Notes under the pieces: model-generated | What the model was told of the DNA's origin: nothing | The model's database searches: none | The model's input: the letters and a program-made list of their open reading frames with translations, nothing else | From: Chrysomallon squamiferum | Lineage: Eukaryota; Mollusca; Gastropoda; Neomphalida; Peltospiridae | Reading direction: 5' to 3' | DNA: 22,500 nucleotides | Assembly (NCBI GenBank): GCA_012295275.1 | Contig: CM022672.1 | Span: 32,392,889-32,415,388, forward strand | In this document: positions 1-10,708 of the stretch, piece after piece | Layout of the letters: each line of letters begins with the position of its first letter | Numbering within the stretch: position 1 is the first letter of the stretch | Program-made: the position numbers and the translations under genes

Positions 1-74
1 CTCTCTCTCTCTCTACAGTTAGATAATGTTACAATGATGATACATTCTCAGCCCAGTATATGAAAAGCAATTAG

Positions 75-235
75 TGTGTGTGTGTGTGTGTATGTATGTA
101 TATATATATATATATATATATAACAAACACACATACATACATATATATACCTACATAATGCGGACATGCAAACATATATACATACACACATCATACATAC
201 ATACATACATACATATATCGTATTATAAAGAAAGG
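75..235. repeat. TG / TA / ACAT compound microsatellite
   Basis: Runs of TG, TATG, TA and ACAT follow each other without other content. The counterpart in the right arm lies at about 13822-13980, with different unit numbers. The open reading frames through it are low-complexity and are not taken as genes. Confidence 0.9.
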
Positions 236-559
236 ATGTTTAGGCTAACAGTGGTGAAATAACGGTGATCTGTGCACAAATAAAAACCGAATGTACACAG
301 CTGGTTTTGTTCATCAAAATTTACACAGGACTATTAGTTTCTTTTATCATCTCGCAGCAACCAATAAATATGATTTGGCGACAATAAAGCACTGAATTAA
401 ACATCACTGGATTTAACCGCCGCTGTACAATAATGGTTTACACACACAGTGTCGCTGTCAACAGCAGATCTAAGTAAACAAAACATTCAGCACAAATACC
501 ATTAAATAAACTGAACAGATGTCTATCATCACTACTATCTATACATCAGAACTGGTAAG

Positions 560-1665
560 AAATACTTCTTCTTTTTTTTTTTTCACTGTCTACACGTTAA
601 AACACTGGTAACAAATACTTTGTTTTTTTACTATCTACACGTGAAAACACTAGTAACAAATACATAGCTTTTTTACTATCTAACGTGAAAACACTAGAAA
701 CAAATACTTTGCTTTTTTTTACTGTCTACACGTGAAAACACTAGTAAAACATACTTAGTTTTTTTTTTCTATCTGCACGTGAAAACACTGGTAACATACT
801 AGCTTTTTACTGTCTACACGTGAAAACACTGGTAAAATACTAGTTTTTTACTGTCTACACGTGTAAACACTGGTAACATACTAGTTTTTTACTGTCTACA
901 CATGAAAACACTAGAAACAAATAATTTGCTTTTGTTAACTCTCTACACGTGAAAACACTGGTAACATACTAGTTTTTTACTGTCTACACGTGAAAACACT
1001 GGTAAAATACTACTTTTTTACTGTCTACACGTGAAAACACTGGTAACATACTAATTTTTTACTGTCGACACGTGAAAACACTAGAAACAAATACTTTGTT
1101 TTTACTGTCTACTTGTGAAAACACTACAAACAAATACTTTGTATTTTTTACTCTCTACACGTGAAAACACTGGTAAAATACTTGTTTTTTACTCTCTACA
1201 CGTGAAAACACTGGTAAAATACTTTGTTTTTTACTCTCTACACGTGAAAACACTGGTAAAATACTTTGTTTTTTACTCTCTACGCGTGAAAACACTGGTA
1301 AAATACTTTTTGTTTTACTATCTACACGTGAAAACACTGGTAACAAATACCTTGTTTTTTACTATCTACACGTGAAAACACTGGTAAAATACTTAGTTTT
1401 TTTACTCTCTACACGTGAAAACACTGGTAAAATACTTTGTTTTTTACTCTCTACACGTGAAAACACTGGTAAAATACTTTGGTTTTTTTACTATCTAACG
1501 TGAAAATACTAGAAACAAATACTTTTTTTTACTATCTACATGTGAAAACACTAGAAACAAATACTTAGCTTTTTACTATCTAACGTGAAAACACTGGTAA
1601 CAAATACTTTGTTTTTTACCAACTACACGTGAAAACACTAGTAGAAGATAATCTCCTTTTTCGCT
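560..1665 (+). repeat. Minisatellite of about 25 units, 40-45 bp each
   Basis: The unit is built as a T-run, act(g/a)tctacacgtgaaaac, act(g/a)gtaa, then aaatacttt or catactag. I counted 25 units; 17 keep an intact CACGTG palindrome. The others carry variants such as CACATG, AACGTG, CATGTG or GCGTG. Unit length varies mainly in the T-run and in aacaaatac versus aaatac. Reading frames through it give repeated peptides on both strands, as expected of a tandem repeat, so no protein is called. Confidence 0.92.
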
Positions 1666-2089
1666 GTCTAAAAATCAAAACTGTAAGAAATTTTTTATTA
1701 TTATTTTATTATTAATTTTTTACTTTCTATATGTCAAAACACTAGTAAAAACAGTATGTACTTGTTTTATTTTAAAATGCATTTATTTTCTTTATTTACA
1801 GTTGTATCTGTTTATACTTTGGTTTCTTCGTGTGCATGTTTCTTTATTTATCAGTTAGATAAGACAATGTCTGCAATTTCTACTTAGATTATTATTTTAC
1901 AATGTAAACAAACACATCTTAACAACATTATGTTAACATGGTAATGATAATTACGATGATGAAAATGGTGATCGTGATGCTGATGATAATAAAAATAAAA
2001 TGATTATTTTAGGTTGAAGAAATACATCTAGTGAAGACTGAGAAAATGAGTTACTGTCTTACAAACATTTTAATAAACACTGGTAAGTT

Positions 2090-3180
2090 ATAACTAGTAA
2101 AAACATTTAGTAGTAGTAATAGTACTAGTAGCAGTTATAGTGGAAGTATTAGAGGTCGTAATAGTAGCAGTAGTAGTAGTAGTAGCTGCATTAGCAGCAG
2201 TAGTAGCAGTAGCAATAGTAGTAGAATTAGTCGCAGTAATAGCAGTAGTAGTAGTAGTAATTATAGTGGCAGTAGTAACAGTCGTAATAGTAGTAATAAT
2301 AGTTCCTGACTTACAACCATTTTAGTAATAACTGGTACGTTAAACTAGTATAAAGCATTTAGTAGTAGTAGTAGCAGTAGTAGTAGCAGTAGTAGTAGCA
2401 GTAGTAGTAATAGTAGTAATAATAGTTCCTGACTTACAACCATTTTAGTAATAACTGGTACGTTAAACTAGTATAAAGCATTTAGTAGTAGTAGTAGTAG
2501 TAGTAGCAGTAGTAGTAATAGTAGTAATAATAGTTCCTGACTTACAACCATTTTAGTAATAACTGGTACGTTAAACTAGTATAAAGCATTTAGTAGTAGT
2601 AGTAGTAGTAGTAGTAGCAGTAGTAATAATAGTAGTAATAATAGTAGTAACTTTAGTAATCACTGGTAAGTTAAACTAGTATAAAAGCATTTAGTAGTAG
2701 TAGTAGAAGTAGTAGCAGTAGTAGCAGCAGTAGTAGTAGTAGTAGAAGCAGTAGTAGTAATAATAGTGGCAGTAATAACAGTAGTAGTAATAGTAGTAGT
2801 AATAGATCCTGACTTACAACCATTTTAGTAATGGTTTTTTACTAGTAAGTTAAACTAGTATAGAGGCATTTAGTAGTAGTAGTAGTAGTAGCAGCAGTAG
2901 TAGTAGTAGCAGTAGCAGCAGCAGCAGTAGTAGTAATAGTAGCAGTAGTAATAGCAGTAGTAGTAGCAGTAATAGTAGTACCAGTACCAATACCAGTAGC
3001 ACTAGCAGTAGTAGCAGCAGCAGCATTAATAATAGTAGTGGTAGCACTAATAGTAGTAACAGTAGTAATAATAGTAGTAATAGTTCGTTTCAACTACTTT
3101 AATAATGAGTGGTAAGTTAAAACTAGTATAACAGTAGTAATAATAGTAGTAATAGTTCCTGTCTTTAAACTACTTTAATA
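2090..3180 (+). repeat. Composite higher-order AGT/AGC repeat array
   Basis: Blocks of AGT and AGC triplets of varying length alternate with a conserved piece reading ttcctgacttacaaccattt, then tagtaataactggta and taaactagtataaagcattt. The conserved piece recurs at about 2305, 2428, 2535, 2808 and, in degraded form, at 3080 and 3155. This gives higher-order units of roughly 105-270 bp. The poly-leucine, poly-threonine and poly-valine frames here are by-products of triplet repeats. Confidence 0.9.
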
Positions 3181-3318
3181 ATCAATGGTAAGTTAAAACT
3201 AGCACTTAATAATAATTATTATCATGTGTTGATTATATCAAATAAAAGAAATGAAACAGCAGTTAATAATTACTGATATGCAAACATCCAGACATAATAT
3301 AGACAGACAGTCAGATGA

Positions 3319-4072
<754 letters not shown>

Positions 4073-4145
4073 ACTCGTTTGGTTTTTAATCTCTATTTTT
4101 TATTTAATTATTTATACAGTTTAAAGTGAAAACAAAGAAAGGCAC

Positions 4146-4238
4146 ATCTCTGGGAACACTCTGATCTGTGTGGGACTGGAAACCAGCGTTGACCCATTCC
4201 TTGGCATCAAAACTGTCATCCACGAACTTTGAATAATC
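4146..4238 (-). CDS. COG7: COG7 N-terminal exon (conserved oligomeric Golgi complex subunit 7), single exon
   Basis: COG7 is a subunit of the COG tethering complex, which acts in retrograde vesicle traffic within the Golgi. Read on the minus strand, the exon encodes 31 residues starting DYSKFVDDSFDAKEWVNAGF. This matches the well-conserved start of animal COG7 (human begins [21 protein letters not shown]). A good acceptor, a T-rich run ending in CAG, sits directly before the GAT codon. There is no ATG at that point, so the initiator methionine would have to come from an upstream exon ending in ATG. The downstream border GAT|GTGCCT is a weak donor, so the 3' edge is uncertain. No later COG7 exon (a motif like TLVMKLQLFIQEVN would be expected) was found to the left, where the inverted repeat begins. 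It may belong to a gene with very long introns or be a stranded fragment. Confidence 0.7.
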
Positions 4239-4502
4239 CTGAAAAAATACAAAATAGAAATACTTCCTGATGAAAAATGAAATAAACAAAACATCACATA
4301 TTATGGAAGATGTAACAGAATTTACATAAAGTGACTGAGAGTAGTCTTCAGTAAGTCTGTATCGGTGATAACACATTTAGTTAGATTGACTCGATGTTAA
4401 TTATTAGTATAAAACATTCTCCCACATTCCCTGACAAATTAATGAACCAATGTTAAAATAAATTTATGTTTATGGAGGCTGAACATACATTCTGTGTGTG
4501 TT

Positions 4503-4772
4503 TGATATCAGTTGCACCATGCAGTGAGTATTCACAAACTAGTGGCCAAACCTACCACTCACAGTGTGGCAGTTTAGTATCAGTTACACCATGCAGTGAG
4601 TATGCACAAACTAGTGCCCAAACCTACCACTCACAGTGTGGTAGTTTAATATCAGTTACACCATGCAGTGAGTATTCACGAACTAGTGCCCAAACCTACC
4701 ACTCATAGTGTGGCAGTTTAATATCAGTTACACCATGCAGTGAGTATTCACGAACTGAAACCTACCACTTCT
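4503..4772 (+). repeat. 72-bp tandem repeat, about 3.7 units
   Basis: Units start at tatcagtt(g/a)caccatgcag at 4506, 4578, 4650 and 4722, exactly 72 bp apart; the last is truncated. Because 72 is a multiple of three, an open frame runs through it from 4466 to 4708 and gives a 24-residue repeat with two cysteines (PCSEYSQTS, TYHSQCGSL). Unit-to-unit differences are few. No signal peptide or splice border supports it as a gene, so it is annotated as a satellite. Confidence 0.93.
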
Positions 4773-5960
4773 ACAGTTAGTTATGTAAGATAAATAATGT
4801 TTAATACACAGCAGAGCACACAGTTGAATGTATCGACTTTCTTCTGGCACTTCCCAATTTACAAGAACCGTTCAAAAATTCACTGACTGGTGACAGTTCA
4901 GTAAAATAGTGAGGACACAAAAAGAATCATACAAAATAAAAAATCACAGAAACTAAAATTCTGATATCCTGTCACTAAACTTGAATAGTTGAACACTGTG
5001 CATAAATATTTATCAGTTGATCAAGCAGTTCATAATTTGCGTCTTAACCCAATGTTTCAGTCACAAAGTCAGTTATTTAATGTAAAATTAATATTTTACA
5101 AATAAAATAAAATAATATTTGCTCAATTCGGTGGCACTGATTACATTCCAGGTGGTGTGACAAGTCTGATAAGGAATGGTTTTCTTATTTCTTCAGTATA
5201 GCAAGGACCAAATGAAATAATTAAAATTTATGTTTTTCTTCGCAAATACAAGCAGGAGAAAAAATTTAAAAAAATAAATAAAAAGGCTGTTTAATTATTA
5301 TCTTGGTAAAAAAGTCTTCGCAGTCTTTATTACTTAAAGAATGTAAACGTATTATTCAGTAAATATTTTATTTTATTTATTTACTGTGTTTCACTGAACA
5401 GCAGAATTATGGGCGGTAATGATTTTGTACAAGCACTTTATTGTTTATAGTATTTATTAAGTGTAAAACAAAAATTAATATTTCGTTCCACTATTAAAAA
5501 TGCTGACATTAGATGGATCGTTCCATAATGTTTGAGTATCTGAATAACTCAATATATGTCAAAAAAATAAAAAAATTCGTTTGTATTTGCGAATTTCGTA
5601 AATTAATCTTATAAAATATGTTAAAGTGATAAAAAAAAAGATTGCAGATGTTCTATTCTGCTGTTTGTAATTAAGTTTTACCATCACTGGTATCGATAAC
5701 GTTTCCTTAAAAACGAATAAATATTATTTCGGGGAAAAATCCACTTTTCACATTTTATTATTTTAGTGCTTCAGTATTAGAGTGCTCTCCCTTGGTCCAG
5801 ATTTTATAAATTCGGGTATCCAAAATCTAATGATTTCTGATCCTAAAAACAAGTAATATTTTCGAAACATAAATTTAAAATCAGCAGTTGCACTATATTT
5901 AAATGTAGAAAATATAAAGTTAATAATGATTAAAGCAATATAACTAACACCAGTTAAGTT
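4773..5960. other. No gene seen
   Basis: AT-rich unique sequence with many short A and T runs. No exon, repeat array or RNA gene was recognised. Open frames here are short and lack codon character. Confidence 0.6.
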
Positions 5961-5966
5961 GGTTTT

Positions 5967-5967
<1 letters not shown>

Positions 5968-6016
<49 letters not shown>

Positions 6017-6683
6017 GTACGTGTGTGTATGTGTGTTGTTGCTGTTGTTGTTTTGTGTTGTGTACAATGATTGGCTTACTGACAACAAATGCTGTGACAT
6101 CATTTTGCTTTTTAACAAGGTTGGAATATTCTTGTTACGTTTCATTTATGTCTGTGTGCGTGTGTACTAGTTTATGTGTGTATTTATGTGTCTGTTCTGT
6201 GTATGTCTCTGTGTGTGTTACTGTGTGTGTTTCTGTGTGTCTCTGTGTGTGTATGTACTAGTTTATTTGTGTGTGTGTGTCTGTGTGTGTGTGTCTGTCT
6301 GTGTCTTTGTCTGTGTCTGTGTGTATGTCTGTATGTGTCTTTGTGTCTGTCTGCGTGTGTATGTGTCCGTGAGTGTGTGTGTATGTGTCTGTGTGTGTCT
6401 GTGTGCGTGTGCGTGTGTCTGTGTGTGTTTCTCTGTGTGTGTCTGTGTCTGTGTTGTGTATGTGTCTGCGTGTGTGCGTCTGTGTGTGTGTCTGTTTGAG
6501 TGTACTTGTTTATCACAGCACTAGAACAACAACAATTACTCCTTACTACTACTGCTATTACTAATACAACTATTACTACTGCTATTACTAATACAACTAT
6601 TACTACTGCTATTACCATTTCTATTAATATTAGTGAGAGAGAGAGAGAGAGAGATATTGAGAGACAGAGAGAGAGAGAGAGAG
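5968..6683. repeat. Cluster of CA, TG, ACT and GA microsatellites
   Basis: In order: a CA run (5968-6003), a short TA run, a long TG-rich block with TC and TATG interruptions (about 6139-6510), a partly duplicated block of ACT, ATT and GCT triplets (about 6538-6615, with the phrase attactactgctattac repeated), and a GA run (6634-6683). The long frames translated from this block consist of cysteine/valine or threonine/histidine repeats and are not genes. Confidence 0.92.
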
Positions 6684-7092
6684 CACGCAAACTTCTAAAT
6701 ATTATGATTTACTATTTCTCCTCTAGTATTACTACTTCTGCTGCTGTTATTATTTTCTCATATCTTCGGTTATTTGACAAGTATTATTAATTTAATTTTG
6801 TTCTGAAAACAGCAGAAAACAATCTACATGAACCAAATAGGATTACTGTAAATAATGCCTCGTTATTATCTGTTTATTCTCGCAGTAAATCCCTGCTGTG
6901 ACATCATTCAGGGCCTGTTTTATATATATATATATATACCATTAGAATATACCATTAGAATGTTATTACGCATTAATTAGCGCTCATAGTTGTCTTATAA
7001 ACAAGATGTCTAATACAGGATGTTACATGCATTTCCACGCGTGAAAAGAGTTTGTGTCAAATCGATGCAAATGAAATGTTAAAGAATCACAG

Positions 7093-7125
<33 letters not shown>

Positions 7126-7273
7126 GATAAAATTATATCAAAATGTTACTGAATACTGATTTGTTTAATTATCTTGAAAAATCCTTGACCGATTTCCAAT
7201 GGCGATCAATCAATATCTGAAGCCCCTATATTAAAATTAAATTTAAATACAAATAACAACGTTTTAATTCTAT

Positions 7274-7309
<36 letters not shown>

Positions 7310-7548
7310 TCCAGTAAATTATAATTATTCATAGTTTATAAGTAATATATGCTGTCTGTCTACTTATAAAGCGCCTTAGCAACGTCATGTTACGTTGTAT
7401 TGCATCACACAACTTGATTAATAGGAATAGCACGCATACTTGATAGATTGAAATAATTACACTGATTCGTGTGACGTCACACATTATACTTTCATAATGG
7501 TTGTCAGGTGTTGAAAGTATCATTGTAACCTCTTCTTTTTCTTATATG

Positions 7549-7592
<44 letters not shown>

Positions 7593-8062
7593 AACGTATG
7601 TATGTATGTTTGTACGTATGTATATATATGTGTGTGTGTGTATGAGTGTATGTATGTATGTATGCATGTATGTATGTACGTATGTACGTATGTACGTATG
7701 TATTATACACACACTCAGAGCCACACAAACATGGCTTATCTGTTGGAAATGTTTGAAACGCCTGCTTTCTATATTTTATCTCGAGTGCTGTGATATATCA
7801 TGGAAACCTAAATTCCAGAGAGTAATATTATAATCGATAAATATCATGGTTGTAATTTTGATTATTTATTCTGCCTAAGTCATTATAAAGAGATTCAACT
7901 ACGTCATATTAGGTATTATTACGTCACTAATGTTATTAATATACACCGAAAACAAACAGCTGGAAGGATGTGTAAAATAAGTGAATTATTTAAGGTTTAG
8001 GCTCATTTACGTGAACTAGTGTGTTTTCATCGGTTTTGTGACTGAAATACTTAGCCTGTTAT
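6684..8062. other. No gene seen; scattered microsatellites
   Basis: The sequence is mostly unique and AT-rich. It includes a CA run (about 7092-7120), an AAT run (about 7278-7309) and a TA / TATG / TACG block (about 7545-7705). A palindromic TGACGTCA is at 7472-7479. Upstream exons of the phosphatase copy (fibronectin-like N-terminal domain) would be expected in this direction, but I could not find them. Confidence 0.55.
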
Positions 8063-8157
8063 GACTTTTGTAACACTCAGTTTGATTGGTTACCAGATAG
8101 CATGAGAAAGGTGGCCGGACTTTTATAACGCTCGATTTGATTGGTAGCCACATAGCA
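8063..8157 (+). repeat. 55-bp imperfect tandem duplication with two inverted CCAAT boxes
   Basis: Two copies, from gacttttgtaac (8063) and gacttttataac (8118), share gatttgattggt-like and agcca or accaga elements at a spacing of 55 bp. Each contains GATTGGT, the reverse complement of a CCAAT-type box. It lies about 260 bp before the first recognisable phosphatase exon. A regulatory role is only a guess. Confidence 0.6.
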
Positions 8158-8419
8158 ACATTATAAATAATAAGATATTAGCAGTTAAATCCAAATGAAG
8201 GCATTAAAATATCTGGATGTGGAAAAATAAGTTGTGGCAATTTTATGTCATAATTATTTATTACATTCTATACGTGCGATTGTTGCATGATGATGATGCT
8301 TGTTATAATGTTTATTATTAGTAGTATTCATATCATTTAGTACTTCTTATCATCATCATCATAACTGTCTTTATTATCATATATATATATAAATTGTAGT
8401 TTATTACTTTTGTTCACAG

Positions 8420-8565
8420 ACGCAGCCGATGTCATTTATCGTGTTTGGTGATATGGGATTAAACGATGGAATTACGACTATAAATAGACTACAGAAAGAC
8501 GTGACGTCACACAGATATGACAGGTAGGAGATATAGCGTATAACTTGTACGATGAAGGCGGAAAG
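8420..8565 (+). pseudogene. Phosphatase copy, exon A (GDxG and GDxxY motifs)
   Basis: The acceptor tttgttcacag precedes 8420. Frame 1 gives TQPMSFIVFGDMGLNDG through to SHRYDR and then a stop at 8525. From 8524 another frame gives VGDIAYNLYDEGGK, ending at 8565 before a GT (gtcgca, a poor donor). Relatives carry about four residues (such as A-I-L-H) between RYD and VGD. A deletion of a length not divisible by three therefore removed them. It also created a sequence, CAG|GTAGGA, that looks like a splice donor by accident. Confidence 0.82.
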
Positions 8566-9175
8566 GTCGCACTTTTATTTTACATTTAAGCGTAAATATT
8601 GTACATAACGTTTAACTGAGGTATCCCCCCACACACACGCGCGCGATTGTGATACGTCCCATTTAGGACACGCCATAATGATACAGGTCACGGCTGACCT
8701 ACCTGTTAACCATATATTTTCTACCTACAAGCAATATTGGACTCATCTTTCAAGTTGTCACACTGCTTTGGAAATAATTCAGAAAACCACAACTAAGAAT
8801 TAAGACACCAGAACAGAAATATATATATTCACATTCATTTGTTATAAATCCAGCGACATAGCACATGCATTATGTTACATTTATAAATATGTTTACTTAA
8901 GTACACAAAATATTTCTGCCTGTACCAAGTACCTAATAATTTGGATATTTAGTTACCTTTCCTCAGTTGTGGTTGTTGTTGTTTGTTGTTGTCATGATTA
9001 TTATTATTAATTAGTTAATAGTTATGTTATTTGTTAATTCAATAAAGCATCGGTAACTATTATGTAACGGTAATGTAACAGGGATTTGCTTAATTAGTTT
9101 CTAAGCTGACTGTGTAACAAAAGGGACGTGTAACAAATGGGAGACAAATATTAATATCATGCATCTGATTGTTTT

Positions 9176-9371
9176 CCCGTGTATGAGTCGGATTGGTGTT
9201 TGAGCTTTTCTTCTTTGGTTTGTGCCTCTGTACAAGTATGTAAGTCTTTCAGTATGTTTGTAAATGTGCATTGACGTGTTTGTGTATGTCTGTTTCTGGC
9301 GTATGTATGAATGCGAAATGACATCAGTAAACACTGTTCATTATATAATCTATTTTAATAAAGGGGGATTT
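9176..9371 (+). repeat. Dispersed repeat of about 200 bp, copy 1
   Basis: Runs from cccgtgtatgagtcgg to taataaagggggattt and matches 12098-12310 in the same orientation with very few differences, apart from 17 bp missing near 9300. It lies in the intron between phosphatase exons A and B. No tRNA-like A/B boxes and no terminal inverted repeats were seen. The family is unknown; a SINE-like or MITE-like element is possible. Confidence 0.88.
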
Positions 9372-9421
9372 GTAAAATGTTTTGTTATAGAATTCTTTAA
9401 ACTGTTGTGCTGTATTTTCAG

Positions 9422-9496
9422 GTGGGAGACAGTTTTATGAGAAAAATGAAAACATCACAGCATACATTCCTTACATGACTGCCCCCGGAAACCACG
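9422..9496 (+). pseudogene. Phosphatase copy, exon B (GNHE motif)
   Basis: The acceptor ctgtattttcag precedes GTG GGA GAC (VGDSFMRK). The frame then shifts by one lost base near 9443-9447, and the next frame reads NENITAYIPYMTAPGNH. The exon ends with a single G that pairs with AA of the next exon to restore the Glu of GNHE. The donor GT at 9497 is the first two bases of an ATT repeat. Confidence 0.83.
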
Positions 9497-9545
<49 letters not shown>

Positions 9546-9733
9546 CATCATCATAATCATCATCATCATTATTATTGCTGTCGGTTTTGTCGTTGTTGTT
9601 ATTGTCGTTGTTATTATTATTGTTGTTTTTATTGTTATTGTTGATGACATTATTATTATTATTTTTGTTGTTGTTGTTGCTGTTGTTGTTGCTGTATCAC
9701 TGTTAGTTATTAACAGTGATATTTGAAATTTAG
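9497..9733. repeat. Intron made almost wholly of ATT/GTT/ATC repeats
   Basis: The intron between exons B and C runs from gtattatt to tttag. It is nearly all ATT triplets, with ATC and GTT variants. Long frames of isoleucine and valine on the plus strand come from this repeat. Confidence 0.88.
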
Positions 9734-9851
9734 AAATCGGTGGAGACGTCACTCACTACAGAACACGTTTCAGTCGTCCGAACACGCCGTGGCCCACGCC
9801 GCTCCAGTCGATGTGGTACAGCTACGATGTTGGCCTGGTTCACTTCATCGG
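9734..9851 (+). pseudogene. Phosphatase copy, exon C
   Basis: Starts after gaaatttag. The encoded residues (E)IGGDVTHYRTRFSRPNTPW and then SMWYSYDVGLVHFIG are undamaged and typical of long purple acid phosphatases (RFSMP...LWYSFDVGPVHF in relatives). Ends ATC GG|GTGCAG; the split glycine codon is completed by the first base of the next exon. Confidence 0.85.
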
Positions 9852-9870
9852 GTGCAGTAATAATAATAAC

Positions 9871-9934
<64 letters not shown>

Positions 9935-10104
9935 CAACAACAAGAACAACAACAGTAATAAAAGAAGAACGTTAAACGGAGTAAACACTTGAGCTGTGTT
10001 TGAAATGTGTGATATATTCATGTTCATGTAATTAAAACAACTTCTCAGATGATGTGGGTATCACACTAAGACAGTTTATTGTTATAGGTAAAACGTGATT
10101 TCAG
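9852..10104. repeat. Intron with AAT array at its donor
   Basis: An AAT/AAC repeat runs from about 9857 to 9950, starting within ten bases of the donor. Unique sequence follows, ending in gatttcag. Homopolymer frames on both strands are repeat by-products. Confidence 0.85.
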
Positions 10105-10294
10105 GTATTCAACGGAAGTGTATTTCACAGACAATCAGGACTTTGTGTGTGAACAGTTCTCTTGGTTGCTGAAGGACCTGGAACAAGCCAACAGAAATCG
10201 ACGTCAGTCACCGTGGATTGTCGCCGTGGCTCGCCAATGTTCCACCAACGACTGGGACGACTGTTCACAAAGGTCGTGGTTACCCAAAGGATGG
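10105..10294 (+). pseudogene. Phosphatase copy, exon D (histidine motif lost)
   Basis: Encodes YSTEVYFTDNQDF, then EQFSWLLKDLEQANRNR and SPWIVAVARQCSTNDWDDC. Relatives read PWIV-A-x-GHRPMY-CS-N--DDC, so the segment at about 10227-10240 lacks G-H and is about three residues short, in frame. That His is one of the metal ligands. The exon plausibly ends after PKGW at 10294, with donor GTGAAA; in relatives YGLEDLFY follows GW. The frame runs on to a stop after GCV at 10315 if not spliced. Confidence 0.82.
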
Positions 10295-10708
10295 GTGAAA
10301 CGAGGCTGTGTATAAATTACAAAATTAATATTTATGTATGTGTGGCTGTACGTATTTGTGGGAAGATGTGATTGTGTGTTGTGTGTGTGTGTGCGGAGGG
10401 GGGGGAGTGGTGAACTTGAAGTTTGAACTGTTATGTGGTTCCATCGCCAACAGAACGAGATCTACTCTTTTATTCTCAAATTGATTAGCTCCTCGAGAGA
10501 TCATCACAAATCTTTCAAAAATGTAACCACGGCAAATGTATCAACGTGTTCTCAGTTTTGGATAAAAATTGGGTGTCAGTCTGGACTAAACTCTCTCCTT
10601 GCTCCCCATCCCTCAGATTATGAGTCTGAAGCTTGACCTGCATTATGCTTATAATTTATCCACCCCTGATGTGTGGCTATATCTTTGAATGTCTGTATGT
10701 GTGTGCAT

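Larger units (their letters stand above)
1..3318 (+). repeat. Left arm of a large inverted repeat
   Basis: This segment reads as the reverse complement of about 11933-14040. Landmarks match in order: the CT tract and following unique bases (1-75 against 13984-14040), a 300-bp unique block (about 236-535 against 13500-13815), the minisatellite, a block at 1690-2090 against 12785-13255, AGT-rich arrays, and the inner block ending with tcagatga at 3311-3318 against tcatctga at 11933-11940. Unique blocks look nearly identical by eye. The outer end lies beyond position 1, so the true length is unknown. No coding sequence was recognised inside. It could be two opposed copies of a non-autonomous mobile element, or an inverted segmental duplication. 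Confidence 0.85.

Noticed and set aside
1115-1375. Open frame of 86 codons with repeated HVKTLVKYF peptides
   Set aside because: It is the minisatellite read in one frame. Both strands give repeated peptides and the ends have no gene signals.
560-1665. CRISPR array
   Set aside because: Units follow each other directly with no unique spacers, unit length drifts, and the window is eukaryotic.
2842-3093. Poly-threonine/alanine and poly-leucine frames
   Set aside because: These are AGT/AGC triplet arrays read on the minus strand; composition is fully explained by the repeat.
6174-6690. Long cysteine/valine and histidine/threonine frames (up to 168 codons)
   Set aside because: TG-rich microsatellite read in several frames on both strands at once; no domain.
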